NCBI RefSeq assembly: GCF_003054285.1
Contig: NZ_QBKS01000002.1
Location: 62,001 to 126,000, forward strand
Reading direction: 5' to 3'
DNA: 64,000 nucleotides
Origin: Litoreibacter ponti
GTDB taxonomy: Bacteria; Pseudomonadota; Alphaproteobacteria; Rhodobacterales; Rhodobacteraceae
Part shown: positions 9,267 through 16,464 of the stretch, piece by piece
Position numbering within the stretch: the first letter of the stretch is position 1
Layout of the letters: every line of letters begins with the position of its first letter
The notes under the pieces: generated by a model
The model's database searches: none
Told to the model about the DNA's origin: nothing
What the model saw: only the letters and a program-made list of their open reading frames with translations
Translations under genes and position numbers: made by a program

Positions 9267-11054
9267 TTACCGGGACGCCGTGTTGACGACTTCGCTTAAT
9301 TCACCCGGATCAAGCTTTGGCCGCAAGCCCAAAAGGGGCGCTGTGCGGCGGATCATCTCTGCCGCCACCGGCACTGCGGTCCAGCCTGCTGTGCGGCGCG
9401 GCTTGTCGCCGGAATTTTCCGATGGCTCGTCCAGCGTGACGATCAGCACATATTTCGGATCCGACATCGGGAAGGCCGAGGCAAAAGTCGCGATCACCTT
9501 GTCCTTGTAGTAGCCCCCGCCCCGGCGCTTGGGCTTGTCGGCGGTGCCGGTCTTGCCGCCCACCTCGTAGCCTTTGACGCGGGCAAACGACGCGGTGCCG
9601 CGCTCGACCACTTCGCGCAGCATCACCCGCGCCTGATCGGAGGTCCGCTTGGAGATCACCCGCGGGCCGGACTCCGTGCGGTGCTGCTTGACGAGGGTCG
9701 GCGTGACCTTGGTGCCGCCATTCACCATCGTGGCATAGGCTGCGGCGAGATGCAGAGGAGAGGCCGCCATGCCGTGGCCGTAGCTGACCGTCATGGTGTG
9801 AATATCGCGCCACTTTTTTGGCAGAAGCGGCTTGGCGCCCGGGGCCTCGACCAGCTCGACAGGCGTCGGATGGAAGAAGCCAAGCTGTTCGAGGAACTGT
9901 TTCTGCCTCTTCGCGCCGATATCCAGCGCCATGCGCGCGGTGCCGATGTTGGAGGATTTGACGATGATATCGGTGACGCTGAGCTGCGGGCCGTAATTGT
10001 GGAAGTCGCGGATGCGGTGCCGGCCCTTTTGCATCGGGCCCTTGGTGTTGATCATGGTGGACGGGTTCACCAGTCCGATTTCGAGCGCCTGTGCGGCGGC
10101 GAAGATCTTGAAGGTCGAGCCCAGCTCGTAGACGCCTTGGACCGCGCGGTTAAACAGCGGGCTGTCACTCGGGTCGCCTTCCAGCAATCCGGGCGGGCGC
10201 GTGTTCGGGTCGAAATCCGGTAGGGAAATCATCGAGATGATCTCGCCCGTGTGCACATCCATCAGCACCGAGGTAGCGCCCTTGGCGTTCATCAGCTTCA
10301 TGCCGCCATAGAGCACTTCGCGCGAGGCCGCCTGGATCGTCATGTCAATCGACAGGCGCAGCGGTGCGCCTTCCATCGCCGGGTCGCGCAGGTAGTCGTC
10401 GAAGGCCTTCTCGACACCCGCGGTGCCGATCACTTCTGCGGAATGCACGCCTTCGCGGCCAAAGCTGGCCCCGCCCAGAATGTGCGCGGCAAGCTTGCCG
10501 TTGGGATAAAGCCGCATCTCGCGCGGGCCGAAGAGCAAACCGGGCTCGCCGATGTCATGGACGGCCTGCATCTGCTCGGGGCTGAGCTTTTTCTTCACCC
10601 AGAGGAATTTGCGCTTTCCGGTGAAATCCTTCTCCAGCTTTTCGAGCTTGAGGTCGGGAAAAATCTTGACCAGCTCTGCCGCGGCCTTTTTCGGCTCGAT
10701 CATCAGATGCGGTTGGGCATAGAGCGAATTAGTGATCAGGTTTGTGGCGAGCACTCGATCATTGCGATCCACGATATCGGCGCGCTGCGCGACGATGGAG
10801 TTGCCGGAGACCGACGCACGCGGCTCCACCGCCTCCGACGAGGCCAGCACGGTCATACGCGCGCCGACCAGCGAGAAGCCGATGACGAACATCACGCCCA
10901 CGAACAGCAGGCGGCTTTCGGCGCGCACACGGGCCTTGTCGCGCATCTCTTCGTGGCGCAGGCGGATGTTCTCTCGCTCGATGCGGTCGGGGTTTTCGCC
11001 CTTCTGGCGGGCCTGCAGGATGCGCGCCAGTGGGCGCAGCGGGGTGCGAATCAT
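9267..11054 (-). CDS. ftsI: Peptidoglycan D,D-transpeptidase FtsI (PBP3)
   Basis: 595-residue divisome transpeptidase that crosslinks septal peptidoglycan in the periplasm. A basic cytoplasmic N-terminus precedes one transmembrane segment (about 49-66) and the PBP dimerisation domain. The transpeptidase domain carries STFK (nucleophile Ser313), SSN (367-369) and KTGT (501-504). The start overlaps the end of the FtsL-like gene by 4 nt. The cytoplasmic extension before the membrane segment is fairly long and strongly basic. Confidence 0.96.
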   Translation of the reverse strand: MIRTPLRPLARILQARQKGENPDRIERENIRLRHEEMRDKARVRAESRLLFVGVMFVIGFSLVGARMTVLASSEAVEPRASVSGNSIVAQRADIVDRNDRVLATNLITNSLYAQPHLMIEPKKAAAELVKIFPDLKLEKLEKDFTGKRKFLWVKKKLSPEQMQAVHDIGEPGLLFGPREMRLYPNGKLAAHILGGASFGREGVHSAEVIGTAGVEKAFDDYLRDPAMEGAPLRLSIDMTIQAASREVLYGGMKLMNAKGATSVLMDVHTGEIISMISLPDFDPNTRPPGLLEGDPSDSPLFNRAVQGVYELGSTFKIFAAAQALEIGLVNPSTMINTKGPMQKGRHRIRDFHNYGPQLSVTDIIVKSSNIGTARMALDIGAKRQKQFLEQLGFFHPTPVELVEAPGAKPLLPKKWRDIHTMTVSYGHGMAASPLHLAAAYATMVNGGTKVTPTLVKQHRTESGPRVISKRTSDQARVMLREVVERGTASFARVKGYEVGGKTGTADKPKRRGGGYYKDKVIATFASAFPMSDPKYVLIVTLDEPSENSGDKPRRTAGWTAVPVAAEMIRRTAPLLGLRPKLDPGELSEVVNTASR

Positions 11055-11428
11055 GGGTAGTCTTCTCCGTCAGCAGCAAGGTAGTTGCCGCGCACGTCGG
11101 TGGCGCCTTGGATCTCGTTGAGGTCCAACTCCGCCTCGGGGGACGGGAAGGCCACCTGTTCGACCTCGCCGAACTGGTCGGGTGTGATCGGCAGAAGCTC
11201 GAGATCGGGGAAGTTCAGATCGGCCAGATCGCGCAGCCGCTCGGGGCGATTCAGGTAGGCCCATTCAGCGGCCAGCACCGAGAGCGTCTCCCGCGAGGAG
11301 CCGATTTCGCGCTGCAGCCCGGTGGCCTCGCGCAGGGCTTCCTGTGTTTCGTAATTCTCGTAATACGCCCAATAGCCAAGCCCCATCACCGCAAGGGCTG
11401 ACACCGTATAAAGAAGTCCACGCATCAA
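11051..11428 (-). CDS. ftsL: FtsL-like cell division protein
   Basis: 125-residue bitopic protein: an N-terminal transmembrane segment (about 4-21), then a short coiled coil (YETQEALREATGLQREIGSSRETLSVL has heptad character), then an acidic periplasmic tail. Position between rsmH and ftsI and overall architecture identify it as the FtsL of this cluster, although FtsL sequences diverge quickly. The periplasmic tail, including LNRPERLRDLADL, is conserved in alphaproteobacterial forms. It overlaps both neighbours by 4 nt. Confidence 0.82.
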   Translation of the reverse strand: MMRGLLYTVSALAVMGLGYWAYYENYETQEALREATGLQREIGSSRETLSVLAAEWAYLNRPERLRDLADLNFPDLELLPITPDQFGEVEQVAFPSPEAELDLNEIQGATDVRGNYLAADGEDYP

Positions 11429-12411
11429 AAAAGCTCCTGTCCTGTGAGTTTTGGCAGGCCGAGGCCTGACCGTCCTTGATCGCGTGCGGGCGCATCCGTG
11501 CGCCGCGCGACCCTGAGTTTTGCCGAGCGCGACCGCGGGTTGCGCGCCAGCTCGTCCTTGTCCGCCGTCACCGCCTTGCGGGTGATCAGCGTGAATGTCG
11601 CGGCATCCGTTTCCGTCTCGGGCGCATATCGCGAGCCGCCGCCGGTCTTGCCCGCGCGGCCTTGCAAAAACTTCTTCACGATCCGGTCTTCGAGCGAATG
11701 GAACGTCACCACGGCCAGTTCACCGCCGGGCTTCAATGCGCGCTCCGCGGCCTCCAAGCCGCTGATAAGCTGTCCAAATTCGTCGTTCACCGCGATGCGG
11801 ATTGCCTGAAAGCTGCGGGTCGCGGGGTGCGATCCGCCGGGCTTGCCCTTGGGCAGCACCGTCTCGATCACTTCGACCAATTCTGCGGTGGTTTCGATTG
11901 GACGCGCGGCGATGATTGCCTTGGCGATGCGGCGCGATGCGCGCTCTTCGCCGTATTGGAACAGGATGTCGGCCAGCAGCGCCTCGGACGCCGAGTTCAC
12001 CAAATCAGCCGCAGACGGGCCATCTTGGCCCATGCGCATGTCAAGTGGGCCGTCCTGCATGAAAGAAAAGCCGCGTCCTGCCTGATCAAGCTGCATGGAC
12101 GAGACGCCCAGATCCAAAACGACGCCATCCACGGGCGCGCCGGCCAATGCGTCGAGCTCGGAAAACGTGCCGCGCTTCAGGGTCAGGCCGAGGAAGTCGC
12201 CCGCCCAACCGGCGGCCATCTCGAACACGGCCGGGTCGCGGTCAATCGCGATCACCTCTGCCCCGCGCTCGAGGAAAGCGCGCGTGTAGCCGCCCGCGCC
12301 AAAGGTGCCATCGACCCAAACACCGGTGGGAGATACATGATCAAGAATGGCGTCAATCAGGACCGGCAGGTGCGGCGCATCAGAAAGGCTATCCTGCGCG
12401 GCTGGGGGCAT
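11425..12411 (-). CDS. rsmH: 16S rRNA (cytosine(1402)-N(4))-methyltransferase RsmH
   Basis: 328-residue SAM-dependent enzyme (MraW) that N4-methylates C1402 of 16S rRNA at the P site. Near the N-terminus HLPVLIDAILDHV precedes the SAM-binding motif VDGTFGAGGYTRA. DLGVSSMQLD, GFSFMQDGPLDMRM and the C-terminal VVTFHSLEDRIVKKF are family hallmarks. It follows mraZ by 3 nt. Confidence 0.97.
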   Translation of the reverse strand: MPPAAQDSLSDAPHLPVLIDAILDHVSPTGVWVDGTFGAGGYTRAFLERGAEVIAIDRDPAVFEMAAGWAGDFLGLTLKRGTFSELDALAGAPVDGVVLDLGVSSMQLDQAGRGFSFMQDGPLDMRMGQDGPSAADLVNSASEALLADILFQYGEERASRRIAKAIIAARPIETTAELVEVIETVLPKGKPGGSHPATRSFQAIRIAVNDEFGQLISGLEAAERALKPGGELAVVTFHSLEDRIVKKFLQGRAGKTGGGSRYAPETETDAATFTLITRKAVTADKDELARNPRSRSAKLRVARRTDAPARDQGRSGLGLPKLTGQELF

Positions 12412-12414
12412 CGG

Positions 12415-12939
12415 CTACTCCGAGGCGGATGGCACGTCGGCCATCTCCAGCAATTCGAGCGGGTCGAAATCATCGCCCTGCGCGTCCAGCCAGTCTTCGA
12501 TATCGGCGTTGCGCGCCTCGAACGCGTCGGGCGCCCAGATCTGGAACGTGTCACCCATGGCGACAAATAGCGCCTCGCCGGTGATGCCGACCTTCTCGCG
12601 CAGCTTTGCGGGAAGCACCAGGCGGCCGGTGTCATCGGTCTGCGTGGGCAAGGACTGCGCATTGAACAGATGTTCCAGCGCGCGGCGCGGCTTTGATCCG
12701 CGCGGCAGGCGCGCGATGCGCTCGTCGACCTCGTTGATGGCCTGTTGCGTGTACGCTTCGAGGTAATTTTGGGATTTGCCACCGTATACGATGACGACGT
12801 TGGGGCTCAGGCCCTCGGCCCAGGCAGGGTCAGAGGCTTCCAGAACACGGCGAAACAGGGCCGGGATAGACACCCTGCCCTTGCTGTCCACCTTGTGGAC
12901 GCTTTCGCCTCTGAACCGTTGTGCCACGTGACGCGCCAC
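12415..12939 (-). CDS. mraZ: Division/cell wall cluster transcriptional regulator MraZ
   Basis: 174-residue AbrB-like DNA-binding protein with two MraZ swapped-hairpin domains. The first carries VDSKGRVSIPALFR (about residues 17-30) and the second DDTGRLVLPAKLRE. MraZ is known to bind TGGG direct repeats in its own leader and to repress the dcw operon. Such arrays are present upstream at 13,188-13,221 and 13,347-13,414, so autoregulation is likely. First gene of the operon. Confidence 0.96.
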   Translation of the reverse strand: MARHVAQRFRGESVHKVDSKGRVSIPALFRRVLEASDPAWAEGLSPNVVIVYGGKSQNYLEAYTQQAINEVDERIARLPRGSKPRRALEHLFNAQSLPTQTDDTGRLVLPAKLREKVGITGEALFVAMGDTFQIWAPDAFEARNADIEDWLDAQGDDFDPLELLEMADVPSASE

Positions 12940-12972
12940 CCTTTACCAATTTCCGACCCCTGGAATGGGAAA

Positions 12973-13008
12973 CGGCGGGTTGATCTGCTGCCACTGATCA
13001 ACCCGCCG
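12973..13008. repeat. Perfect 13-bp inverted repeat in the mraZ leader
   Basis: CGGCGGGTTGATC (12,973-12,985) is matched exactly by GATCAACCCGCCG (12,996-13,008) with a 10-nt loop. On the mraZ mRNA this gives a strong hairpin whose base is 33 nt before the start codon, followed by only three Us. It could be an attenuator, an mRNA-stability hairpin or a translation-control element. Confidence 0.6.
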
Positions 13009-13086
13009 CCCTCGTCCCACTTCGGGGATAGTGTCGGACCCGCGCCACCTGGGGGGATGTCTGCTCGCGCAGGGTCCAACGTCGTT

Positions 13087-13171
13087 CGATAAAGTGAGTG
13101 CCTGTATGAAACCTTTTCGGTCGCCTGTGGGGTTCTTGTGTGCCCCTTGTTTTTAGTTGCTCGCTTTATCG
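13087..13171. repeat. Long-range inverted repeat in the dcw leader
   Basis: CGATAAAGTGAG (13,087-13,098) pairs with CTCGCTTTATCG (13,160-13,171) with one mismatch in 12 and 61 nt between. The enclosed part contains GGGG...CCCC (from GTGGGG and TGCCCC) that could form an inner helix. If the region is transcribed it would fold into a branched element. Function unknown. Confidence 0.4.
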
Positions 13172-13187
13172 TGAGAACTTTGTGCCA

Positions 13188-13221
13188 TGGGACATTATGG
13201 TAATCAATGGGTTTTTATGGG
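13188..13221 (+). promoter_or_regulatory. MraZ box array A (four 10-bp-spaced TGGK motifs)
   Basis: TGGG, TGGT, TGGG and TGGG begin at 13,188, 13,198, 13,208 and 13,218, an exact 10-bp period, i.e. one motif per helical turn on the same face of the DNA. This is the TGGGN-N5 direct-repeat form described for MraZ in Escherichia coli. The motif reads on the plus strand, opposite to dcw transcription. Confidence 0.7.
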
Positions 13222-13264
13222 AACTGACGGTATCACAAGGGTGAAGCCTCGTGAGCAGATGTAG

Positions 13265-13284
13265 ATTTTAGCCAAATTTTAGCC
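13265..13284. repeat. Tandem ATTTTAGCC direct repeat
   Basis: ATTTTAGCC occurs at 13,265-13,273 and 13,276-13,284 (11-bp period) in the AT-rich stretch between the two MraZ-box arrays. It may be part of the dcw promoter or a binding site for another regulator. No promoter hexamers could be assigned with confidence. Confidence 0.4.
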
Positions 13285-13346
13285 GACCTAGCGGAAACTC
13301 GCCGACTACACACAACATATAGTGGCTGAACTTTTTTCGATTTTTT

Positions 13347-13414
13347 CCCATATTTTCCCATAAATCTTGGCAAATGGGGTGAAACCCCATGGTCGTCCCA
13401 TGAATTCCCACCCA
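13347..13414 (-). promoter_or_regulatory. MraZ box array B (sense-oriented TGGG motifs)
   Basis: On the minus strand TGGG occurs at 13,347-13,350, 13,357-13,360, 13,386-13,389, 13,397-13,400, 13,407-13,410 and 13,411-13,414. Spacings are 10, then a gap of 29, then 11, 10 and 4. The 10-bp pairs match MraZ sites in the same orientation as dcw transcription. The array lies about 410-475 nt before the mraZ start, so either the leader is long or these are distal operator sites. Confidence 0.6.
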
Positions 13415-13454
13415 AATCACCGCCTTTTGAGCCGGTTTTGATTCGTTGCGCAAG

Positions 13455-13463
13455 TTATCCACA
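13455..13463 (+). promoter_or_regulatory. DnaA box (perfect TTATCCACA)
   Basis: TTATCCACA is the strict bacterial DnaA-box consensus. It is a single copy in the dcw upstream region, beside the terminator of the preceding gene. A lone box is compatible with DnaA-linked control of division genes, but can also occur by chance. Confidence 0.5.
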
Positions 13464-13477
13464 GGGCTACGAGTCAA

Positions 13478-13505
13478 AAGGCCGCGCTGGTGAAAACGCG
13501 GCCTT
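13478..13505 (-). terminator. Rho-independent terminator of the glyoxalase-superfamily gene
   Basis: A 9-bp perfect stem AAGGCCGCG/CGCGGCCTT with a 10-nt loop. On the minus strand it is followed by TTTTG (stem end included). It lies 20 nt past the stop of the gene at 13,526-13,966 and separates it from the dcw promoter region. Confidence 0.6.
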
Positions 13506-13525
13506 CGTCTGGAAGATGGGAGGGT

Positions 13526-13966
13526 CTACGCCTCAAGCACCAGATGGGGCACCCCGTCAGAGCGCCGCCCGACGCTGAGCCCGACCGCGCTCATCGTGGC
13601 ATTGATGCGCTGACGCCAGTTCGACATGCCCTCGAACGGGATCACATCGACGGCCTCGTCCAGATGCAGGCTGATCTGGTAGCGGCCATCGCCGCGCACG
13701 GACATCGCCACGATCCGCCCGGCACAGGGCTGGTCCAGATAGCGGCCGCGCACGAAGTCCCCGACCGCCCAGGGCGGGCGGTGGTTCGACAGGGCCGAGG
13801 CTTTGGCCCGCAGCGTATTCCAGTCCCGCAGCCCGTATTGCTGGGCCATAAGCTCTAGCGACTGGGAATGGGACATGGGTGTGTTCAGAACGGCCAATTG
13901 GCTGCGCAGCCGTTTGGCCTGCGCTTTCAGCTCTTCGACCGAAGGCAAAGGGTTCGTAAGTGTCAT
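13526..13966 (-). CDS. Small glyoxalase-superfamily protein (conserved in Rhodobacterales)
   Basis: 146 residues. The N-terminal helical part (LKAQAKRLRSQL...SHSQSLELMAQQYGLRDWNTL) is of the kind found in proteins annotated as glyoxalase superfamily. The C-terminal part (FVRGRYLDQPCAGRIVAM...GRYQISLHLDEAVDVIPFEGM) is a beta-rich domain of unknown role. The ATG has a strong GAGGTGA ribosome site 6 nt upstream. No metal-binding or catalytic set can be pointed to. It is monocistronic, with its own terminator. Confidence 0.8.
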   Translation of the reverse strand: MTLTNPLPSVEELKAQAKRLRSQLAVLNTPMSHSQSLELMAQQYGLRDWNTLRAKASALSNHRPPWAVGDFVRGRYLDQPCAGRIVAMSVRGDGRYQISLHLDEAVDVIPFEGMSNWRQRINATMSAVGLSVGRRSDGVPHLVLEA

Positions 13967-14160
13967 CAGGGATCACCTCTATATATACAGGGTGACGCAA
14001 ACAGGTTTGACGGGGCCCGCGTTACCATCCCCTTACGCGTCATCATGGACATAAAGGTCTGATCGGTCTGAGAGCAGATGTTCACCAAAGGCGCGCGGCC
14101 TTGCGGACGGCAGGCCATCTGCAGCCTTGGGCGGGGCTTACGCCCCTGCCCGGCCTGTCG

Positions 14161-15237
14161 TCAAGCCATTCCGCCGTCGACCAGCCGCTTGGCAAGCACG
14201 CCGTAAGCCTCCGCCACCGGCCCGTCGCCCGCCGCAATCGGCGTGCCGTTGTCGCCTGCGAGCCGCACATCGATGTCGAGCGGGATCTCACCCAGAAACG
14301 GCAGGCCAAGGCGCTGCGCCTCATCCCGCACGCCGCCATGGCCGAAGATATGCGCCTCTTTCCCGCAATCGGGGCAGATATACATGGACATATTCTCGAC
14401 CAGCCCCAGTACCGGGGTCTTGAGCGTATTGAACATGTCCAACGCCTTCTTGGCGTCCAGGAGGGCGACGTCCTGCGGGGTGGAGACGACGATGGCGCCG
14501 GTCAGCTCTGACTTGGTGCAGAGAGTCAGCTGCACATCCCCTGTGCCCGGGGGCAGATCCACGATCAGCACATCCAGCTCGCCCCATTCCACCTGCCCCA
14601 GCATCTGCTGCAATGCACCCATCAACATCGGACCACGCCAGACGACGGCCTTTTCGGGGTCCATCATCAGGCCGATGGACATCATCGTCACGCCATGGGC
14701 ATGCAGCGGTATGATCGTCTTGCCATCGGGGCTGGCGGGCCGCTTGTTGACCCCCATCATGCGCGGCTGCGACGGGCCATAGATATCGGCGTCCAGCAGG
14801 CCCACCTTGCGCCCCTGCTTGGCCAGCGCCACGGCCAGATTTGACGACAGGGTCGATTTGCCCACGCCCCCCTTGCCAGACGCCACAGCAAGGATGCGCG
14901 CCACCCCCGACGGTTTGGTCGGGCCTGCTTGCGGTTCCGGGTGGCGGCCAACTTTCATGCCGCCCCCCTTGCCTAGGCTCGGCGGCGCCTTGTCGGAATG
15001 GGCGGTCAGCAGGACGGAGGCGCTGTCGACCCCTTCCATCCGCTCGACGATCTGTTGTGCGGCGGCGCGGAGCGGCTCGAGATGCTTGGCGATCTCGGGC
15101 GCGGCCTCGATCACGAAGCGGACCGTGCCGCCGTCGATCGCGAGCGCGCGGATCATGTCCTTTGCGACCACATCCTCGCCATCGGGCAGTGTCAGGACAC
15201 GCAGGGCGTCGAGGATGGCGTCACGGGTCACGGTCAT
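14161..15237 (-). CDS. mrp: Iron-sulfur cluster carrier ATPase Mrp/ApbC (NBP35 family)
   Basis: 358-residue P-loop ATPase that carries and transfers Fe-S clusters in the cytoplasm. Domains: N-terminal MIP18-like domain (1-80; AILDALRVLTLPDGEDVV), linker, then the deviant Walker A ASGKGGVGKST, DADIYGPSQPRM, VDLPPGTGD and the cluster-binding CPDCG near the C-terminus. The frame extends upstream to 15,651. The ATG at 15,237 matches the family start and has AGGA 9 nt before it, so the longer form is rejected. Confidence 0.95.
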   Translation of the reverse strand: MTVTRDAILDALRVLTLPDGEDVVAKDMIRALAIDGGTVRFVIEAAPEIAKHLEPLRAAAQQIVERMEGVDSASVLLTAHSDKAPPSLGKGGGMKVGRHPEPQAGPTKPSGVARILAVASGKGGVGKSTLSSNLAVALAKQGRKVGLLDADIYGPSQPRMMGVNKRPASPDGKTIIPLHAHGVTMMSIGLMMDPEKAVVWRGPMLMGALQQMLGQVEWGELDVLIVDLPPGTGDVQLTLCTKSELTGAIVVSTPQDVALLDAKKALDMFNTLKTPVLGLVENMSMYICPDCGKEAHIFGHGGVRDEAQRLGLPFLGEIPLDIDVRLAGDNGTPIAAGDGPVAEAYGVLAKRLVDGGMA

Positions 15238-15252
15238 TCTTGGATGTCCTAT

Positions 15253-15258
15253 ATTATA
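15253..15258 (-). promoter_or_regulatory. Possible -10 element before mrp
   Basis: A perfect TATAAT on the minus strand ends 15 nt before the mrp ATG. No convincing -35 hexamer sits 16-18 bp upstream, and such a promoter would leave a very short leader. Listed as a candidate only. Confidence 0.3.
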
Positions 15259-15443
15259 GAGAGGCGTGCTCTGCCTAAGTGGCGTGGCCGCGCGCCGAGG
15301 GCAACCCCGCCCCCACAAATGACGCAGACGTTCATAAACCGCACAAGGCTTGGGCAGGCCGCCACTCGCTTCAGCAGAGCCGAAGAGCCTCACAAAACCG
15401 TTACAATTCAGGTTAACGTTAAGTAAGGAAATCAACAACTTAA

Positions 15444-15464
15444 GCCATGCAATTGCTGCATGGC
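15444..15464. repeat. Palindrome between mrp and the DUF1127 gene
   Basis: GCCATGCA-N5-TGCATGGC is a perfect 8-bp inverted repeat in the 338-bp divergent intergenic region. A GTTAACGTTAAG stretch lies nearby at 15,412-15,423. It may be an operator or a hairpin in the DUF1127 leader. Apart from these and the possible mrp -10, nothing else stands out in 15,238-15,575. Confidence 0.45.
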
Positions 15465-15575
15465 AGCATTGACGAGACTGAGTCTTGTTGCAGCGCAGCA
15501 AACACTTAATTCTTGGGTCAAGCAACGGGGCACGGTGGATCGCCACCCCGCCCCATAACCGGAAAGGCATGTAAT

Positions 15576-15788
15576 ATGGCTTACAACTCGAATGTCCGCA
15601 CCGCCCCCTCCATCCTGGAGCGGCTGGTGTCCTACAAAGACGACCTCGCAACCCGCTACGCCCAGTACCGCGTCTACAAGACCACCCTGGACGAGCTGCG
15701 CACCCTGTCCAACCGCGAGCTGGCCGACCTCGGTCTGTCCCGCGCCAACCTGAAATCGATCGCCTACGAGGCGGCCTACAAGAACTAA
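15576..15788 (+). CDS. DUF1127 small protein, CcaF1-like
   Basis: 70 residues with an Arg/Lys/Tyr-rich DUF1127 domain at the C-terminus (TLDELRTLSNRELADLGLSRANL). The ATG at 15,576 is preceded by GGAAAGG and is chosen over an upstream in-frame start at 15,513. In Rhodobacter sphaeroides the DUF1127 protein CcaF1 is an RNA-binding protein encoded directly upstream of the CcsR sRNAs and acts in their maturation. The same arrangement is seen here: CCUCCUCCC hairpins begin 10 nt after the stop. Very likely the functional counterpart. Confidence 0.9.
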   Translation: MAYNSNVRTAPSILERLVSYKDDLATRYAQYRVYKTTLDELRTLSNRELADLGLSRANLKSIAYEAAYKN

Positions 15789-15798
15789 GTTCGCGCCT

Positions 15799-15824
15799 CC
15801 GGCTTTCCTCCTCCCTTAAGCCGG
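15799..15824 (+). ncRNA. CcsR/cuckoo-type sRNA hairpin 1
   Basis: Stem CCGGCTT/AAGCCGG (7 bp), loop containing CCTCCTCCC at 15,807-15,815. It is the first of five tandem units after the DUF1127 stop. The loop sequence is complementary to purine-rich Shine-Dalgarno-like GGGAGGAGG. Confidence 0.85.
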
Positions 15825-15835
15825 AACGTGCTTTG

Positions 15836-15871
15836 GTGGCGGCTCCTTCCTCCTCCCTTAGGGGCCGCCAC
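15836..15871 (+). ncRNA. CcsR/cuckoo-type sRNA hairpin 2
   Basis: Stem of 11 bp (15,836-15,846 with 15,861-15,871, one G-U pair), loop of 14 nt holding CCTCCTCCC at 15,849-15,857. This is the longest stem of the array. Confidence 0.88.
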
Positions 15872-15880
15872 TGACCAGAT

Positions 15881-15914
15881 CGGAGTTACTTCACCTCCTC
15901 CCGAGGTAGCTCCG
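15881..15914 (+). ncRNA. CcsR/cuckoo-type sRNA hairpin 3
   Basis: Stem of 9 bp with one G-U (CGGAGTTAC/GTAGCTCCG), loop 15,890-15,905 holding CCTCCTCCC at 15,894-15,902. Confidence 0.87.
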
Positions 15915-15919
15915 TACAT

Positions 15920-15952
15920 GCGGGCCCACCGTCCTCCCCGGTTCGGGTTCGC
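15920..15952 (+). ncRNA. Degenerate CcsR-like hairpin 4
   Basis: A weaker stem of 8 bp with two G-U pairs (GCGGGCCC with GGGTTCGC). The loop holds TCCTCCCC (15,932-15,939), so the full CCTCCTCCC motif is shortened. It may be a decaying or functionally different copy. Confidence 0.65.
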
Positions 15953-15962
15953 CACATTAAGA

Positions 15963-16001
15963 GCGGTGATGCCACCTCCTCCCCGCATCACCGCTTTTTT
16001 T
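15963..16001 (+). ncRNA. CcsR/cuckoo-type sRNA hairpin 5, also the operon terminator
   Basis: Perfect 10-bp stem GCGGTGATGC/GCATCACCGC, loop with CCTCCTCCC at 15,975-15,983, then seven Ts (15,995-16,001). The last sRNA of the array thus doubles as the Rho-independent terminator of the DUF1127-sRNA transcript. Confidence 0.9.
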
Positions 16002-16011
16002 GTGCCTCGTC

Positions 16012-16464
16012 TCAGGCGCGCTCGTCCTTGGGAGATCCCATCACCACATAGGATGTGATCGCATTGACGCCGGTGAGCGCGCCGAGGACATCCGTGTGAA
16101 AGATTTTGTAGGTCGCGAGGTCCGCACATTCGACCCGCAGAAGGTACTCAATCGTGCCGGTGATGTTGTGACACTCGCGCACCTCCGGGCTGCGCGAGAT
16201 CGACCGCTCGAACGCCTCCTGGCGCTGCTTGGAATGATCCGACAGCCCTACGGCCACATAAGCCACGAAGCCCGCGCCAAGTTGGCTGCGGTCAAGGACG
16301 GCGCGGTAGCCCTTGATGATCCCGCGGCGCTCCAGCTCCTGCACGCGCCGCAGGCAGGCCGAGGGCGACAGGCCGACCCGTTCGGCAAGCTCCAGATTCG
16401 AGATGCGCCCGTCGCTGGACAGCTCGCGCAATATCTTTTCGTTGATTTGATCAAGATCGCTCAT
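16012..16464 (-). CDS. Lrp/AsnC-family transcriptional regulator
   Basis: 150 residues. N-terminal winged helix-turn-helix (ISNLELAERVGLSPSACLRRVQELERRG) and C-terminal RAM ligand-binding domain (ECHNITGTIEYLLRVECADLATYKIF). It is divergent from a LysE-type exporter gene, the classic layout in which the amino-acid-sensing regulator switches on the exporter. The ATG at 16,464 gives the normal family start; an in-frame ATG at 16,485 would add seven residues. The palindrome directly upstream is a possible operator. Confidence 0.93.
   Translation of the reverse strand: MSDLDQINEKILRELSSDGRISNLELAERVGLSPSACLRRVQELERRGIIKGYRAVLDRSQLGAGFVAYVAVGLSDHSKQRQEAFERSISRSPEVRECHNITGTIEYLLRVECADLATYKIFHTDVLGALTGVNAITSYVVMGSPKDERA

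Noticed and set aside
13440..13510. Replication origin at the DnaA box
   Set aside because: Only one DnaA box, no AT-rich unwinding element next to it and no replication genes; it lies beside a terminator.
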